From positions 848,796 through 912,795 of the forward strand of contig NADL03000014.1 in assembly GCA_002205965.3 (NCBI GenBank): 64,000 nucleotides of DNA, given 5' to 3'. The stretch is from Kappaphycus alvarezii. Lineage: Eukaryota > Rhodophyta > Florideophyceae > Gigartinales > Solieriaceae. Positions 1 through 12,429 of the stretch are shown here, piece after piece. The position numbers were made by a program, and so were the translations under genes. Position 1 is the first letter of the stretch, and each line of letters opens with the position of its first letter. Under the pieces are notes generated by a model. That model saw only the letters and a list, made by a program, of their open reading frames with translations, was not told where the DNA came from and did not search any database.

Positions 1-449
1 AAATCTTGGTAACGGTTACTGGAGGAATACTGTCAGGGTACTGGGGTACAATCGTTACAATTCCTTCAAGAGGGCTGAAACGTTCAATCTAGCCACTAAA
101 GTTAGTCTTTTCATATGTTTTTGGCCCCATTACAGTCCCGTCACTAGTATATGCAAGGTAGTTTGTGTCATGCATTGACGAGTACTCGGTATGGACAGCC
201 ATTTACCCTTTATCTCATAAATTAATGATTTTGGAATGCTTTCGAAACTAAAGAGTACTTGTGGAGAAAAAAATCATCTATTTCGTTCAATTTATTCAAA
301 TCCACTTGTTTCCAGACTAAACACCGAACTCTGAAGAAAATGGACTCCTCATTAAGGACCTGTAGTCATATATTGGGGTATAATACCATTAGACCGCTTT
401 CAGGGAGTTCTTTATCAAAGAAAGTATCAAATAACAGTTCGCTCTCTTA
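1..449. other. no recognisable gene
   Basis: I see no convincing coding signal here. It lies upstream, in element orientation, of the copia integrase relic and may be decayed gag, protease or early integrase of the same element, but no motif can be read. Confidence 0.3.
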
Positions 450-2530
450 GTTCTCACCAGAGTGAAAATTTTTAGCGATTGAAACGGAATTTTCTTAACC
501 TTGTACGTTCCATGCCACACCACAAGCTTTTTCTAATCGACCTCTACCGGATGCACTCTCTACAGATATTTATGCTATCCATTGGATCACATCGAGCTCC
601 TTTCCCAAGGACGAAACTCCTTTGCACCTCTGGAATGGCATTGCTCCCATCGATGCGAGTACCATGAGTACTTGTTTGCCAATTTTGGTATTTCTTACAA
701 AAAAAATCAAGAAAGTGGATCCTAGATGTCTTGGAGCTGTTATGATTGGATATTTTCCCGAAGTAAGTGTGATACAAACTTTGGGACAACTATTTGAAGA
801 AATGGTCGTTTCTGATTTTTTGCGTTTCAATGATGAATTTAATTACTCGTCAAGTTCTGATATATCTGATTTGTAGATGATTCTACGAACTATAATGAAG
901 AAACTCATGAAGTCTCGGAAGGCCAGTCTGTATGGTTACTCGTATTAGGAAGTTTTACGTTATACGCAACAAACCACAGAAACTACTGCTCAAGCTGAAA
1001 AAGAAAAACACAGAATTCTGGTACCCCTTAGGTCATCTAGAGTTTATGGAAGACCTGAGGGGTGGATATCTTCCGGTTCGAAAGACAACATCCCTCTTGT
1101 TACAGTCACAGAATTTTTTACAGTGCTACAGCACTTCTCTCCACTCAGTTCCCCGGGTCATTTTAATAAACCAATTCTGCCGAAAATATCGATTTTGGAA
1201 GCGTGGAATCAAGAATGAAGAAAATTTTATTCAAGGAACGGAGCGTTCAATCTTGTTCCACGAAGCAGGGAACTCACATGATTATTTGCCTTTATATCTT
1301 CCGAGTCAGACCTGAAGTCAAATCTAAAGTGCGAATAGTCACTAAAGCTTTAGGGAAGTTAAAGGGTTAGAGAGAACCAACAAGTATGATTCCATAGATT
1401 CTATCCTGTTTCTCCGTATGTTTCTGTGATTTGCGAACCTCTTCGATTTGAAGTGAGATCAGATGGACATCGTGACCTAACTTCTCAACGGATACTTGTA
1501 TGAGTATATATTTATGGAAATTCCACCTGTCTTTTGCGATCCAAGCAGGTCTGAGTTTTTATGCGAGCGCTTCTTTTTGGTGGAATGCAAAGATCCATTA
1601 GTCACATACCCAATAACGTCAATTCTGAGGCGGTCCCCACGAAACTTGTCCTCACTTATATCAAAAAGTCCCTCTGATTTGCATCATTATCCTTTACGTC
1701 TATTATTGGCTGCTTGAGGGAAATAAAGGAGTCATGCTAGACGATATGAAGATAGAATTGGGAACGCAATTCAAAATAAACTATCTGGGCAAATTAACTG
1801 AGTTTTTAACCATCAAAACAAGCCACTATCATGCGAAATGTGCAAATCGTCTCGAATGAAAGTCAGTGTGGAGAAAATACTGGACAAATTCCAAGTGGCC
1901 GACTTGGAACCTGCTATTACTCCCATTTTCAATTAATACACAAAAAATCTTTCAGGGGAGGTAAGTCCTTTCGTATATGCCCTATCGATCTGGCACTAGC
2001 AGTTTCATGTGCTTGATGACGTGTAGTTCTCTGAACATAGTTTATGCTGTAAGAAATCTCTTATAACAATGCGAAATGCCCTCTGTGAGTCATTAGACAG
2101 GATTCAAACGAGTAAAGAGTTACATTTAGGGGACCTGGGATCTCCGAGTTTGCTCTGTACTACTTCTTCCCCATAATTCATGGATAAAACGATTCTGACC
2201 AGGGCGGTTTCTGGCTGACTCAAAATCCAATAGAAAGATTATTACTCATGAAATATAGATGAAATATTTCATGGCGTTCACAAAAGCGAGGTTGCATTGC
2301 ATTTTCTTCTTGAAAATGTCTTTGTATATAGCTTTGGACAGCTTCCAAGGAGACTGTTAGGTTTTCGAGTCTTCTTCCGGCCTAATGGATGCAAAAGAAG
2401 CAGTAACTGTGTCAATTCTGGTTGGCAACTCTGGCTCAATGAGCTCTGTACGGAATGACCATATTAATGACCGTAGCGAACACATTGACATTCAAGTGAG
2501 GCTGCTATTGCAAAGCAAGCACTTATAACC
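450..2530 (+). pseudogene. Ty1/copia retrotransposon pol remnant
   Basis: Frameshifted remains of a copia polyprotein, recognised by motifs in family order. The end of integrase reads at about 600-770: a PLHLWNG segment, then LVFLTKKIKKVDPRCLGAV and an IGYF segment, matching the copia 'tPyelW ... K.D.rs..cvFiGY' block. Reverse transcriptase pieces follow: a TxLLNGYLYEYIFMEIP-like stretch near 1470-1530 (copia 'FLNGdL.EevYMeiP') and KILDKFQVADLEPAITPI at about 1870-1930 (copia 'iLekFgm.d..pv.TPm'), then a PYRS/SPFVYA-like piece. RNase H ends at about 2400-2530 with NDHINDRSEHIDIQ, matching 'N...H.RtKHIDI'. Several frame changes and stops exclude function. LTRs were not identified. Confidence 0.8.
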
Positions 2531-3229
2531 CACTAAAGCACTGAATATCAAGTCCCGGATATTATACCTTAACCTTGTCTTCTTATCAAATTTATTCTAT
2601 TAAGTCCTTTCTTGGAACTTTTCGGGATCTACTGTCTAGAAGTATCACTTTCGTGAAGATCCTGACTGGAAGGGGCATTTTTAGTGTAAAATTATTGCCT
2701 AAAGGGTCCCATCAGTGTAGATACCAAGGTGTTGAAAGGTATGCTGAATACTAGTATAAGGTTTTGTCTTAATTTAAAGTAATATAGAGTCTAAAGTGAC
2801 GCGGAATCGATAATTTGACCGTTATGTATCTGTAGCTTGAACTTCTTCAGATTAGCTCACATACCTTATGGTTATTCTTTAACCTTCATTTTTTGCTTCT
2901 GGAATCTTGTAGAAACAAATATAAAGCTTCGACAGGCCAGTCTGAAAGTCTATGCAAAAACGACTATCACATACTCTCCGACCTCAAGAAACATCACTGC
3001 CATCTTCTCTCCTCAACTCTCTCTTTTGTTTACAAAATCTTCTCTCTTTCTCTCTGTTCGTACTCTTGCTTCTCTCTCTACTTATTCCTGTCCTTCTCCT
3101 TTGCTCTCCCTCGCTCCTTCTTCCCTTTCATCTCCAACAGTCTTCACTTCTATTGCTAAAAGAAGGGAGGTCATTGACAGATAGGTTCATCTTCCCACGG
3201 CGGTAGTCGATAAAGTACTCGTACTTCTC
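2531..3229. other. non-coding spacer with pyrimidine tract
   Basis: Between two decayed retroelements. Positions 2990-3150 are a CT-rich tract (repeated ctctct/ttcct runs) that opens three overlapping frames of S/L/F-rich peptide. The peptides follow from composition, so I do not call genes. Confidence 0.5.
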
Positions 3230-4890
3230 GAAATAAATTGAGCCAATGGGCCACTTATTCGTGTGCTTCCTCCCTATAAAATGCATCTTGAGGATCCTGT
3301 CATCCGTTACGAACTTGCAAGGGTGGCTAGAGAGGAGATAGATGGGAAAATTTCGTGACCCAAAAACAAAATTTAAAGCTTCGTGCTCAGAAGCAGACAG
3401 AACATCGCCTCTCCGTAGAGTTAACTGTTCGTTTCGCGTATTATAAAGGGTTCATTTTTCCTTCTGCTTGTTTTTTCGATAGTACAGTACCAACGGCTGC
3501 TCCCAAAGCGTCTTCATCGATTCTGACCTAATTTTATAAGTCTGCGAAAGCGAATAGAGGCGGAGAAGAGAGCACAAAAAAGCGAGCAAAGGTGGAGAGA
3601 AGGGCAATTTTTCTAGAATTCCTCTTCTGAATTCCCCTATGATAATCTCTTTTTGCTTGCGTTCAATACATTCGGAACATATTTAATTTCCAGGGAAGTA
3701 GCCTCTTAGTCTGCAGTAATATCCAGATATAACGAGGAAGCCGCTAGCTTGGGTAATGTTAGCCGTATTAAGAGTGTCTCTACTTTATCTTCTTTGGATC
3801 GACCTCTACGCCATGATTGGTAGCGACATGGCCAAACAGATTGACCTTATCATTTTCTATTTTCCATTTAGTGCTTATTTCTTGATAACTCCATTTAGAG
3901 TAGACACGTCAAAATTGCTCTTCTAGACAATTTGATAAAATTATCATGTCGTCCAAGTAGACTTGAGCGAGTTCTACATCTGCTAAGACATGACACATTA
4001 TCCTTTCACTTTTCGGAAGCACATTCATGTAGCCCAAGGGCATGAAGTCAAACTTAACGGTGCCAAAGTACCTAAAATTAGCTGGTTTTCTTATACGGGA
4101 TCCCTCAAGCAGGACTGGTCTAATAACTGCTGAAGAGATCTAGTAAGATGAATACATTTGCCCCTAAAAAAGCATTTTAAGATCTTGTCTGCCTTCTGAA
4201 GTGGCCAGTAGTTGTCTTTCATCCTTTGATTAAGTTTACAGCAATGAATTCAAGAGCAGGGCAGACCGCCTTTCTTGAAAGCTATGACGACCAGATAGGA
4301 CCATGCAGATGACACAGGCTACATTTTTTCAGCTTCTATTATTTTTTCTAGTCCTTCATGCACAAGCTTCTTCTGTTTCGGCGGTAGACGACAGCCTGGA
4401 TTATATTGGATTCTCCTCAGTGAGGTTGAATGAGTTCTCAATCGTTTCTGTACAGTGATGGAGATCAAATGATAATTAGGCCCCGCGTCACTTACTAACG
4501 CATTAGACGCGTGGATATAACAGACCACATCTTCCATGCAATAAAATATCCCAAAAACATCCCCTTACCAAGGGACGTCTTTGAATTGATTCTTCTTCAT
4601 ATCTGGTAGATGAGTAAGCTTTCACTCCAGCGATTCGACCGCCCCAGCTTTCTTTTCCTTGCACACCAGAGAATCCTCGCCGCTTTGAATGGTTAGAACA
4701 ATTCCGACGTCTTCGGAATCCTCATGTGCACTTGGAAAGTTCTTCGAGCTTTTCTCTTCGGAGATCAGTTCAGAAGACGTCAAGGAGAGGTCCTTGCTAT
4801 CGGTCTCTCCTCCTTCCTTGACAACATCGTCCGCGCGGTAAATCAACACAGGTGGGATTAGTTCTTGTCGAAGAAAGTGGATCAAGATTT
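3230..4890 (-). pseudogene. Ty3/gypsy retrotransposon pol remnant
   Basis: On the minus strand the family order is readable in broken frames. At 4885-4622 there is an acidic linker ORF. At 4440-4320 the pre-RT block ends in RLPPKQKKLVHEGLEKIIEA. Near 4290-4190 comes WSYLVVIAFKKGGLP with LNQRMKDNYWPLQKADKIL (RT blocks 'SPWs.PvV..kKdG' and 'lN..t..d.yPLP..d..l'). At about 3975-3930 sits the catalytic block VYLDDMIILS. Downstream are a GFLVISGYYCRL piece (about 3750-3715) and an RNase H piece with ERRCS..EHEALNFVFG at about 3410-3360. Each block is convincing, but frames change repeatedly. It is head-to-head with the C-terminal half of no recognisable element, and no LTRs were found. Confidence 0.82.
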
Positions 4891-4969
4891 TGTGAACCGG
4901 ATCATTCGTTTTAGAACTGGCTTATCAACTGCGACCTAGATCACAGATATTAAAACTAGCTGCGAAATT

Positions 4970-6860
4970 TTTGAACCAGTTGTTTAATCTGGGAACCATT
5001 TGATGAATAATGAACAAGTTTATGAATTATAAATCGATTTAAAATATGTGAACTTGTTTAGAAGTTCTTAACTGTTTTAAAATTTGTGAACTATTTCATT
5101 AGTTTGTGAAGTGGCTTAAAAGTTCAACCAGTTCATGAAATGTGATACAGTTAGTGGAATTCGGACCAGTTCAAAATTTATGAACTACCTTATAAAATCT
5201 GAAATGGTTCATAAATTAGCAAACTGGTTAAATATTGTGAACCAGTTCAAATCAATAAAAATTCTTCATAAATTTGCGAGCTTGTTCAAAAAAATGCACT
5301 GGACTATAAATATGTGAACTATTGTATAATTCATTAACTGAACCATAAATTTGCGAGCTAGTCCATACAGTCTGAAGAAGAAGAAGAATGACTTTATTGT
5401 TTGAAGACAAGTCCGCACTACACAGAACCTCGGGTTCTGCTAGACGGACGACTCCGGGCAATGGCTGAACCAATTGACCACTCAAGCGAGAAAGGAACCA
5501 GAAGAAAAATCGACCACCTGAACCGAGGATTCAGGAGGCTCGGAAAACTCCCGCTGTAAGCATATATGCTTACAGATAGAGACGGCGACGGCAACGGCGA
5601 GAACTCCGGACGAGCGAGCTTGACGACGAGCCCGCAAGGCTGTGAAGACGATAACCCCTCGCAGTCCGTAAAAATGACGGAACATTTGAGCGCACAGGGT
5701 ACGGTGGACTTCGAAAACTTTGTTCGAGTAGTAGATCCATCCTTATACACCTTTTGCAGTCCGTCCCACGTGCGCTGGGGGCGCGGAGAAGCAATCCACT
5801 CGATGTGTCCATCGAAAAGAAGTTTGCAGCGAGAGCTCTGCAGCCGTGACCGGCAATCTCCTGAGGGAAGAGCCGACTGGAGAACCGGCGCCGTGCGCCG
5901 TGCGCGGGCGCCGAGCGAGATGAAGTGAAGGTTGGGTGTAGTCAGTCGAGATGAGATGGATTGAAACACTAAAAGTGAGGGGGAAATTTTGCCTGCAGTG
6001 CAAACAGTCTGCTAACTGGTTCATAAATTTTTGAATTGGTTTTTAAATCCTGAATTTGTTCGTAAATTTGTGAACTGGTTTACATATTCGCAACTGGTTC
6101 AGAAATTTGTGATCTGGTTTACAAATTCTGAACAGCCTCAAAGAAAATGGACTAGTTTTCAAATTTTCGAACTGTTTTATATATTTTGAACCTGTTTAAA
6201 AAGATTGAAATAGTTCATAAATTTGGTAGTTGGTTCAAAAAATGGACTGGTTCACAAATTGTGAATTGCTTTATAATTTCTGAACCGATTCGAGAAAATT
6301 GTGAATTAGTTTAAAATTTCTGAACTTGTTCATAAATTAGTGATCTGGTTTATATTTCATCAACTAGATCAAAAAGATTAAACTGGTTTATAAATTTAGG
6401 GACCGATTCGAACAAATGGACTTGTTCATAAATGTACAAACTGGTTCGTTTATTTTGAGATGGTTCAGATAAAATGAGCTGGTACATGATTTTTGAACTC
6501 GTATATTTATTCTAATTAGGTTCATAGATTTTTGAACTGGTATATTTATTTTGAACATGTTCATAAATTTTTGAATTGGGTTATAATTTCTGAAACGGCT
6601 CGAAAAAAAATTGAACCAGTTCATAAATGTGTGAACAGGTTTACTTATTTTGAACCGATTTATAAATTTATGAACTGGTTTATAATTTCTGAAGTAGTTC
6701 AAAAAAATTGAGCTGGTGCATATATTTACCAACTGGCTTATTTTTTCTGAACAGGTACATAATTTTTGTGAACTATGGAAAAAAGTATTGACAGTGGTCA
6801 TAAATTTTGAAATGGTTTGAAGTTTTGAACCGGTTTATGTAATTCTGAACAAGTTCAGGC
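4970..6860. repeat. degenerate ~18-20 bp tandem array with palindromic core
   Basis: About 1.25 kb of array sequence, split by the insertion at 5367-6011, consists of tens of imperfect copies of a short unit resembling TTCATAAATTTGTGAACTGG. The core ttcaNaaatttNtgaa is self-complementary, so neighbouring units can pair on one strand. Units alternate between 'ttcataaattt' and 'tttataatttct' forms, suggesting an older ~36-40 bp higher-order unit. Minus-strand ORFs through it (for example 6388-6801) show the periodicity as repeated K(P)VHxFMNxF motifs and are not regarded as genes. Confidence 0.8.
5367..6011 (-). mobile_element. retroposed insertion with 8-bp target duplication
   Basis: A GC-richer block interrupts the AT-rich array. 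ACAGTCTG occurs exactly at 5367-5374 and 6004-6011, flanking it as a target-site duplication. Read on the minus strand the insert ends with an AATAAA hexamer (about 5398-5393) followed about a dozen bases later by (TTC)n, the architecture of a SINE, a truncated LINE or a retroposed transcript. A 183-codon minus-strand ORF (5969-5418) crosses it but I recognise no domain. No reverse transcriptase is present, so it is non-autonomous or 5'-truncated. The array flanking it resumes in the same style on both sides. Confidence 0.65.
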
Positions 6861-6889
6861 ATTAATGAACTAGGTCAGAGAAGTATTAT

Positions 6890-8430
6890 TTTGTGTAACA
6901 AGTACGAAAATAGTTGTCGAAGAAGTAAATGAGTTCGGAAGATGACCATTTCACCTACTCGATTAATAGATGAGACATGTTGGATGCAGTTGTATAGGGG
7001 TGAAATAGGTTGAGGAAAGATGTGAAATAATGATGAAATGTTTTGAAGAGTTGAAAGTTGCTGAACGATTAATAGACCATTTCATAATATATGAAGTTAT
7101 TTGATCTGAATTTGAAATGGTCTAGAAATTAGGAAACATTTTAAAATAAATAAATATGCTGAAGAGAATTAAGGAGTAGGTCGGTAAAGGATGAAGCTGT
7201 TCATACATTTTGAGGTGGTTTGAAGGAGGTGGGACGGTATTCGAATGCAAGGAATGTAATTGGAGATTATGTAAGTGGTGATTAATATTTTGAGAGTGTG
7301 AAGGAGGAAGAAATAAAAGATTATTTGAGAGTAATATGAAGCGGATAGAAACGTTGAAAGTTTTAAGATGTTTTAGGGGAGATTGTGGAAATGTTTGAGG
7401 AAATTTGAAGTCGTGGAGGAAATATGAAAATATTGGGGCAAAGAACGTATACAAATATTAAAGTAGGACGTAAGAGGCTCCTAGAGGTAAGTGGAGACAT
7501 ATGAAATGTGTAGGGGTTGTTGTGAGCGTATGGGAAGGTGTAATGGAAAACGTAAGCAGGGAATGTGGAATGGTTCTTTTTGTAGAGCGGAAATGGAGGG
7601 AATGTTTTGAAAGTACAATGTTTTGTGTGATTGGAGTATGGAAACGTTAGTGGAAGGGTTACGGTAATTAGTAGGGAAGTGTAAATTTTGTTGAGATGGA
7701 ATCGGTTGAGATTGTACATGTAGATTTTTATGGAGGTGAAGGGGAGAAGATTTATGATTGTAAAAAATGGAATTAGAGCAGGAGGGATGAGTTGTGAAGG
7801 GAGTAGAGGTGGCTGTGGGAATGTGGAGGAGGTCAGGAGGCGGAGGGATAATAGGAGATGTTTGAAGTTGATGGGGGTTAGGTGAAGTTTGAGGAGTGGT
7901 ATGCCTAATGGGGGAAAGTGGAGGTACTGGGAAAGTGGAGTTATAGGGAAAGTGGAAGTGTAAGAGAAGGAAGGAAGGAGTGGGGTTAGAGTTGTGGATA
8001 GTTTCACTAGGTTACAGGAGTAGGTCTAAGTTTAGAAAAGGAAGGAGTGCTGGTAGGATTTAAGGAACGGTAGATAGTAAAAAGGTTGGTTAATGAGTTA
8101 TTTTAATGTATCAGATAAGTGCGGTGTGGGAACATGATGCGTTCGGGAGGTAGATTAGAAGTAGGTAGTAAATGTGGTTGACGAAGTTAAATGTAGTGGT
8201 AGTGTGTTAGAGGCAAGGAAAGAGTTTGGAATGGGAAGGAAAGGAGGTACAGCAGGGTGTCAGATATGAATGATAAAGTGTGCATAGATGTGCATAGAGG
8301 TTGAAATTGGGAGCTAGAGGAGTTTGATGAAATGCGAGGGTAGTGTGAAGGATGCGAATGAATGAGAAAAATAGTCGTGATGGTTCAAAAAGCATATTGA
8401 AAGTAAAGTGGGTAATGAAAATTGAAATTT
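6890..8430. other. C-depleted, G/A/T-rich segment without genes
   Basis: For about 1.5 kb the + strand is nearly devoid of C while G remains frequent (typical runs: tggaggaggtcaggaggcggagg, gatgtgaaataatg). The effect begins where the short-unit array ends and fades near 8430. The bias opens long minus-strand frames of P/L/F/S/T-rich peptide (7363-8007, 7122-7454, 8207-8395), which I take as composition artefacts because they lack domain-like heterogeneity. Confidence 0.6.
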
Positions 8431-8635
8431 TTTTTGATTCAACAATACGAAGTAAATATGAGAATAAAAATCGAAAAGAATCAGTACAAGATATGATTAG
8501 AAGAGCAAATAACGATTAATTTTCACAACATTGCAGTAAATGAGATTATCAACATAATTTTGCCTACAAAAAAGATATAGAATAAGACATGGTTTAAATT
8601 AGAGACATAAGGCACCCACGAAATCAGGTACAGCC

Positions 8636-8760
8636 CCGAATATCTCGACATCCCCGGGATTTAGGGATTTTACACGGTTTGGGGGATTTAGGAGTATTAC
8701 GGACAAGAGAATTAAGGATTCTAGGGATTAAGGGGTTTGAGGGGTTTTGAGTTACAGCCC
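8636..8760. repeat. interstitial telomere-like G-rich patch
   Basis: A run of units such as gggatttaggg, gggggattta and ggattaagggg resembles the array that closes the window but is shorter and more mutated. It could be a relic of a former chromosome end or a chance product of the neighbouring G-rich strand bias. Confidence 0.4.
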
Positions 8761-9189
8761 GATCGGGATTTTGGTGGTCAACGGGATTCGTTGCAAATGG
8801 TAATTTTACTCTTCCATACGGCTTTTAAGGCTTCTTTCATGGGTTTTCCGTGCTTTGATGTCCTCTGATTAAGAATGAAAGTTTCAGAAGTTGAAAAAAT
8901 TTGATATTAAATTTATTTGGAAATTTCGGTTCTGGATATTTTTCGTAGGGGATGGACCGGGTGACCTTCCAAATGGATATGAGCGTATTACACCATCATT
9001 CTTTAGCAAATATATGTTATTTCCATTGTGAATCTACAACTTTAAGCACAGGTTATGCAAAATTATCGTCATAGCGACCCGTATTGGGCCATTTTCTGAG
9101 ACTTTTTGCGGTACTTTTAATTTTTTGGACAGCGCTTGTAATTGGTGGATAATTGCAGTGCACTGGAGGTGATTCTGAAGCGAAATTAG

Positions 9190-10350
9190 GTGCCTGTATT
9201 AGATTTTTGAACTGTGGTCATGCTCCAAGTAGTAGAACGGGTCGGAGTGAGCTGAATTTCCCTACTGGATCCATTTTTGAGATTATTTAAAACCTGGTGG
9301 AGCAGAAAGGTTTTACTAATAAGGGATGTGTGTGTTATGCTGCAAAAATAGCTCTGCATATTAATGATATTCTTCAAAAATTGTTCTCCAAACGGATTTG
9401 ATGACGCCCTCGTCGGGGAATAAATGATGCCAATATGCCCTAAGTATATTCTTGGTTCCAGTACAAGTATTTGAATACTACATGAGTTTTGAGCGGAAAA
9501 AATTACGCAGCGGTTTGTCAGTTGTAGGAAAGTGGGTAGCGTTCACTGAACATGAGGCTCTGCCGAAATTATGTAGGTGTCTTTACTCAAGGCAGCTGTT
9601 GATATTATGCTTCCTAACTGAGAAAAGTGACAATTAAATACCTTATTGTCTTTACTAAATCCATTGTGTGGCGAGAAAATACTTGAATCCAGATAAATGG
9701 AGCAGATAATCTTAGTAAAGGATGTGTTTGGTTTTTGAGCGGAACACATGGCTCTGGTGATTGGTGTCGGTTTTGAATTATATTCCTCCTATGGTGCGTT
9801 TTTGGTAAAAAAAGACGCATAGTGACCCTGTTTTGTTTACTGTATCCATTTGGTGGGGAGAATATACTTGAAAACAGATGCGTTGGTCATGGCGCGAGAG
9901 TGGTAAATGTGTTTGGTTCGCGGGATACGATGATTTGGTGAATGTTTTTGTAGGTATTACAGCTATTGGCTGACTCATTGCTTCTGGGATAAGAAATATG
10001 ACCTGAAACTACCTTATTGTCTCTACTGGATCCATTTTACGCAAATAAATCTGTTGAATACTTATGAATGGAAGTAAGGCATGTGTCCGGTGCGCGGAAT
10101 GTAGGACTCTGGTGTGTGTAGGTGTCGATTATAAACCCTTAGCTGCTATGATGCTTCGTGACCGAAAAAGGTGACGCGGACCAGGTGACTTACCTTTAAG
10201 AACTATCTAATTGTCTTTACTGGATCCATTTGGTAGGAATTTTTTACTTGAAACCCGAGGAATGGAGCAGTTAATCTCAGTAATGCATTTATATGTTGCT
10301 CGTAAGGTTATGCTCAGGTTAATGTAGAGTGTGAATTTATGCCTTGAAAT
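9190..10350. repeat. ~190-bp satellite, about six diverged units
   Basis: A landmark 'TTTACTGGATCCATTTGGT' recurs, with changes, near 9265, 9657, 9840, 10025 and 10220. Spacings are about 184-196 bases, and there is a double gap with a degraded unit near 9460. Each unit continues with 'a(a)tacttgaa...', 'atggag(c)ag..a..', 'gtgtttggt...cg.g' and 'tctggtg.'. Units are too diverged for recent homogenisation. Small ORFs inside are incidental. Confidence 0.7.
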
Positions 10351-11949
10351 CCGTTCGAGCAGTTCGTCGAAGGAAGGGAAGTTTATGGGGCGCTCCGAGT
10401 CAGCCGTTCGAGCATGGGCGGGGAACCATTATCCCTCTAGCGAATATCTTAGCACTACCAGATGGAAAATTGAGCGATATGTCGGAGGATAAATTATGAC
10501 ATTTCGTTTCATTAGAAATGCTTCAGAAAGATATGGATTATGGATAAATGACATTGAAGGCCATCTGGACTTATTCCTAACTGGCATGATTTAGCGATGC
10601 GAAAGAGGTTTTGGATCTCCACGAGGCTCTTAGAACTAGAGCGTTATTCCCAGTCCTATTTCTTTAAAAATTGTCATAACTTCCATCTTATACGGCGCAG
10701 AGATTGCAGTTTGCAATTCCCGGCTCTACTTTCGAAACATTATAATAAAATATAGCTTAGACGGCCGGGAGAATGGGGGTTGCAATGAGCGAATTTAGAG
10801 GGTGCTGTCCCCTAATTCCTGAAAATTGTAAGTGTTCATGAATTGGCTTTCATTCTTGACTTTTGTCGCCACTTGTATGTCAAAAGTTTTAGAAATATAC
10901 GTCTAGAAGTCATTAGTCGATAGCCAACATTTGCTAAAAATTGTGCTATTCACTAGCCATAACTTTGGGTGCTTAGTCTTCTCCCTTTTCCTTTTGTTTC
11001 CTCCATCTCCCCCTCCAAACACTTCTACCCTTCATCCGCAACAGAATCAAAGATTATCTCTTTCTACTAATTCCTTGCACACTTTTCTTAACATCACTTT
11101 CTCCCAAATGGCACAAATATTCCGTGCCTGTTTTAGCATCAAGCAGATCAACATTATCTCCGATGCCATGTATAGGTAGACTCTTCGTCCTGTCGAAAAT
11201 AACTTTTTCGAGATCATCGCCGAGGACATGAGGAGTTTTTTTTGACCAAGCTAAGAGAGGAACATTTATGATAGGGATCAAGCCCTCGCAGTTAGCTCAC
11301 TTCAGCAGCATCGCGCCCGGTTTTATTAAAGGAATGGTTTGGAAATTTAACGCTGAAGAATTAGAAGCCCTTCAATCCATACATCGATGCACTTTAGAAG
11401 CGAACACGGAGTTGGCCCTGAAAGAATTCACCTTCATTGATTGACATCACCGACACCGGAACATTTCCGGAGTCTTCTCGGATCGAGATGACATAATCGA
11501 AATCTATCTGTACTTTGATATTTACTCAATATTCCGACAATCCAGGTCTTAATTATGTCCCACAATGCATCTCGAATTACAAAATCGCCAGTTGCGTGCT
11601 TTCTCGACAAGTTGATCTGCATGATAATCTAAATTACCCGCGAAACGGGCATCTGAGCCTACCTCTTAACCGTCGAGTTCAGCTGCACATATTGATACAG
11701 AAGTTGTAACCAAAATTGCGTACGCCTCAATTTGTTTCAAACTGGCTGATAAATACCTACAAAAAAATCAAAATTATTCAGGTATCGCAGCACGAAGAGC
11801 TAATTCTCTAAATCAGGCCGTAAGGCTTCCACAATGGAGCTAAGTGGATTAGCTTTTTCAAGTCCTGTGATAACTGCCACTGGCATAAAATCTGCAAGGT
11901 ACTTGAAGAGATTTGCCTTAAGAACTATAAGATGTAGTATGCCATTATT
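10351..11949. other. no recognisable gene
   Basis: Unique-looking sequence with only short frames on both strands. A CT-rich run lies at about 10975-11030. No family motif could be read. Confidence 0.4.
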
Positions 11950-12429
11950 GTGCACAAGGCTGCCGTCATGTCTCCTGAGAAGTCATTTGGAAACGAAAAG
12001 CTGAAACTTTGCTCTCAAACAATCGTCATCTTGCCAGATTTCGATGGATCATTGTTGAATATCGCTTTGACATATATCTGCCACATTCCAGTTTACGCTA
12101 GTATCCCGGAGATACAAACATCGCTTAGAACTCTATCGGTGAACTCCGAGGGGTTGGAAGATGACCTTCAATCTTTCCCCAAACTGGAGTTTCGCAAATT
12201 CATACGGAGATTCATACGCCATAAATTTTTCGACTTTACTGGCGGAGATACCAAGGTTCTCAAGGAATTCCTAACTGTGACCCGCCCATCATCTCAGACT
12301 GTTCTCCGAAAGGTCATGGCATGGGTATTTGATGGCCGGAGATCGACATCGATTGGGGTCTTCGAGGCGTTGAAATCTATTTTCTCACGGAGTGGCATTG
12401 TGGTGGTCATGAAGTCCTGGGAAAACTAA
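11950..12429 (+). CDS. hypothetical protein, 159 codons
   Basis: An open frame of mixed, soluble-protein-like composition starting at an ATG, with no signal peptide, membrane segment or motif I can name. It contains a basic patch FRKFIRRFIRHKFF near residues 79-92 and hydrophobic stretches typical of a helical globular domain. It lies about 450 bases upstream of a retropepsin-like relic on the same strand, so it might be a decayed gag of the same element; that rests on position only. The frame may also be fortuitous. Confidence 0.3.
   Translation: MHKAAVMSPEKSFGNEKLKLCSQTIVILPDFDGSLLNIALTYICHIPVYASIPEIQTSLRTLSVNSEGLEDDLQSFPKLEFRKFIRRFIRHKFFDFTGGDTKVLKEFLTVTRPSSQTVLRKVMAWVFDGRRSTSIGVFEALKSIFSRSGIVVVMKSWEN

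Noticed and set aside
5566-5928. 120-codon + strand ORF inside the retroposed insert
   Set aside because: Antisense to the orientation given by the polyadenylation signal and tail, with no recognisable domain.
4970-6860. CRISPR-like array
   Set aside because: Repeats are adjacent and degenerate without unique spacers, and the window is eukaryotic; likewise for the 27-bp minisatellite at 38461-38580.
7363-8007. 214-codon minus-strand ORF rich in Pro, Leu, Phe, Thr
   Set aside because: It lies in the C-depleted segment, where lack of C on + removes stop codons on the minus strand and forces this composition; neighbouring frames show the same.
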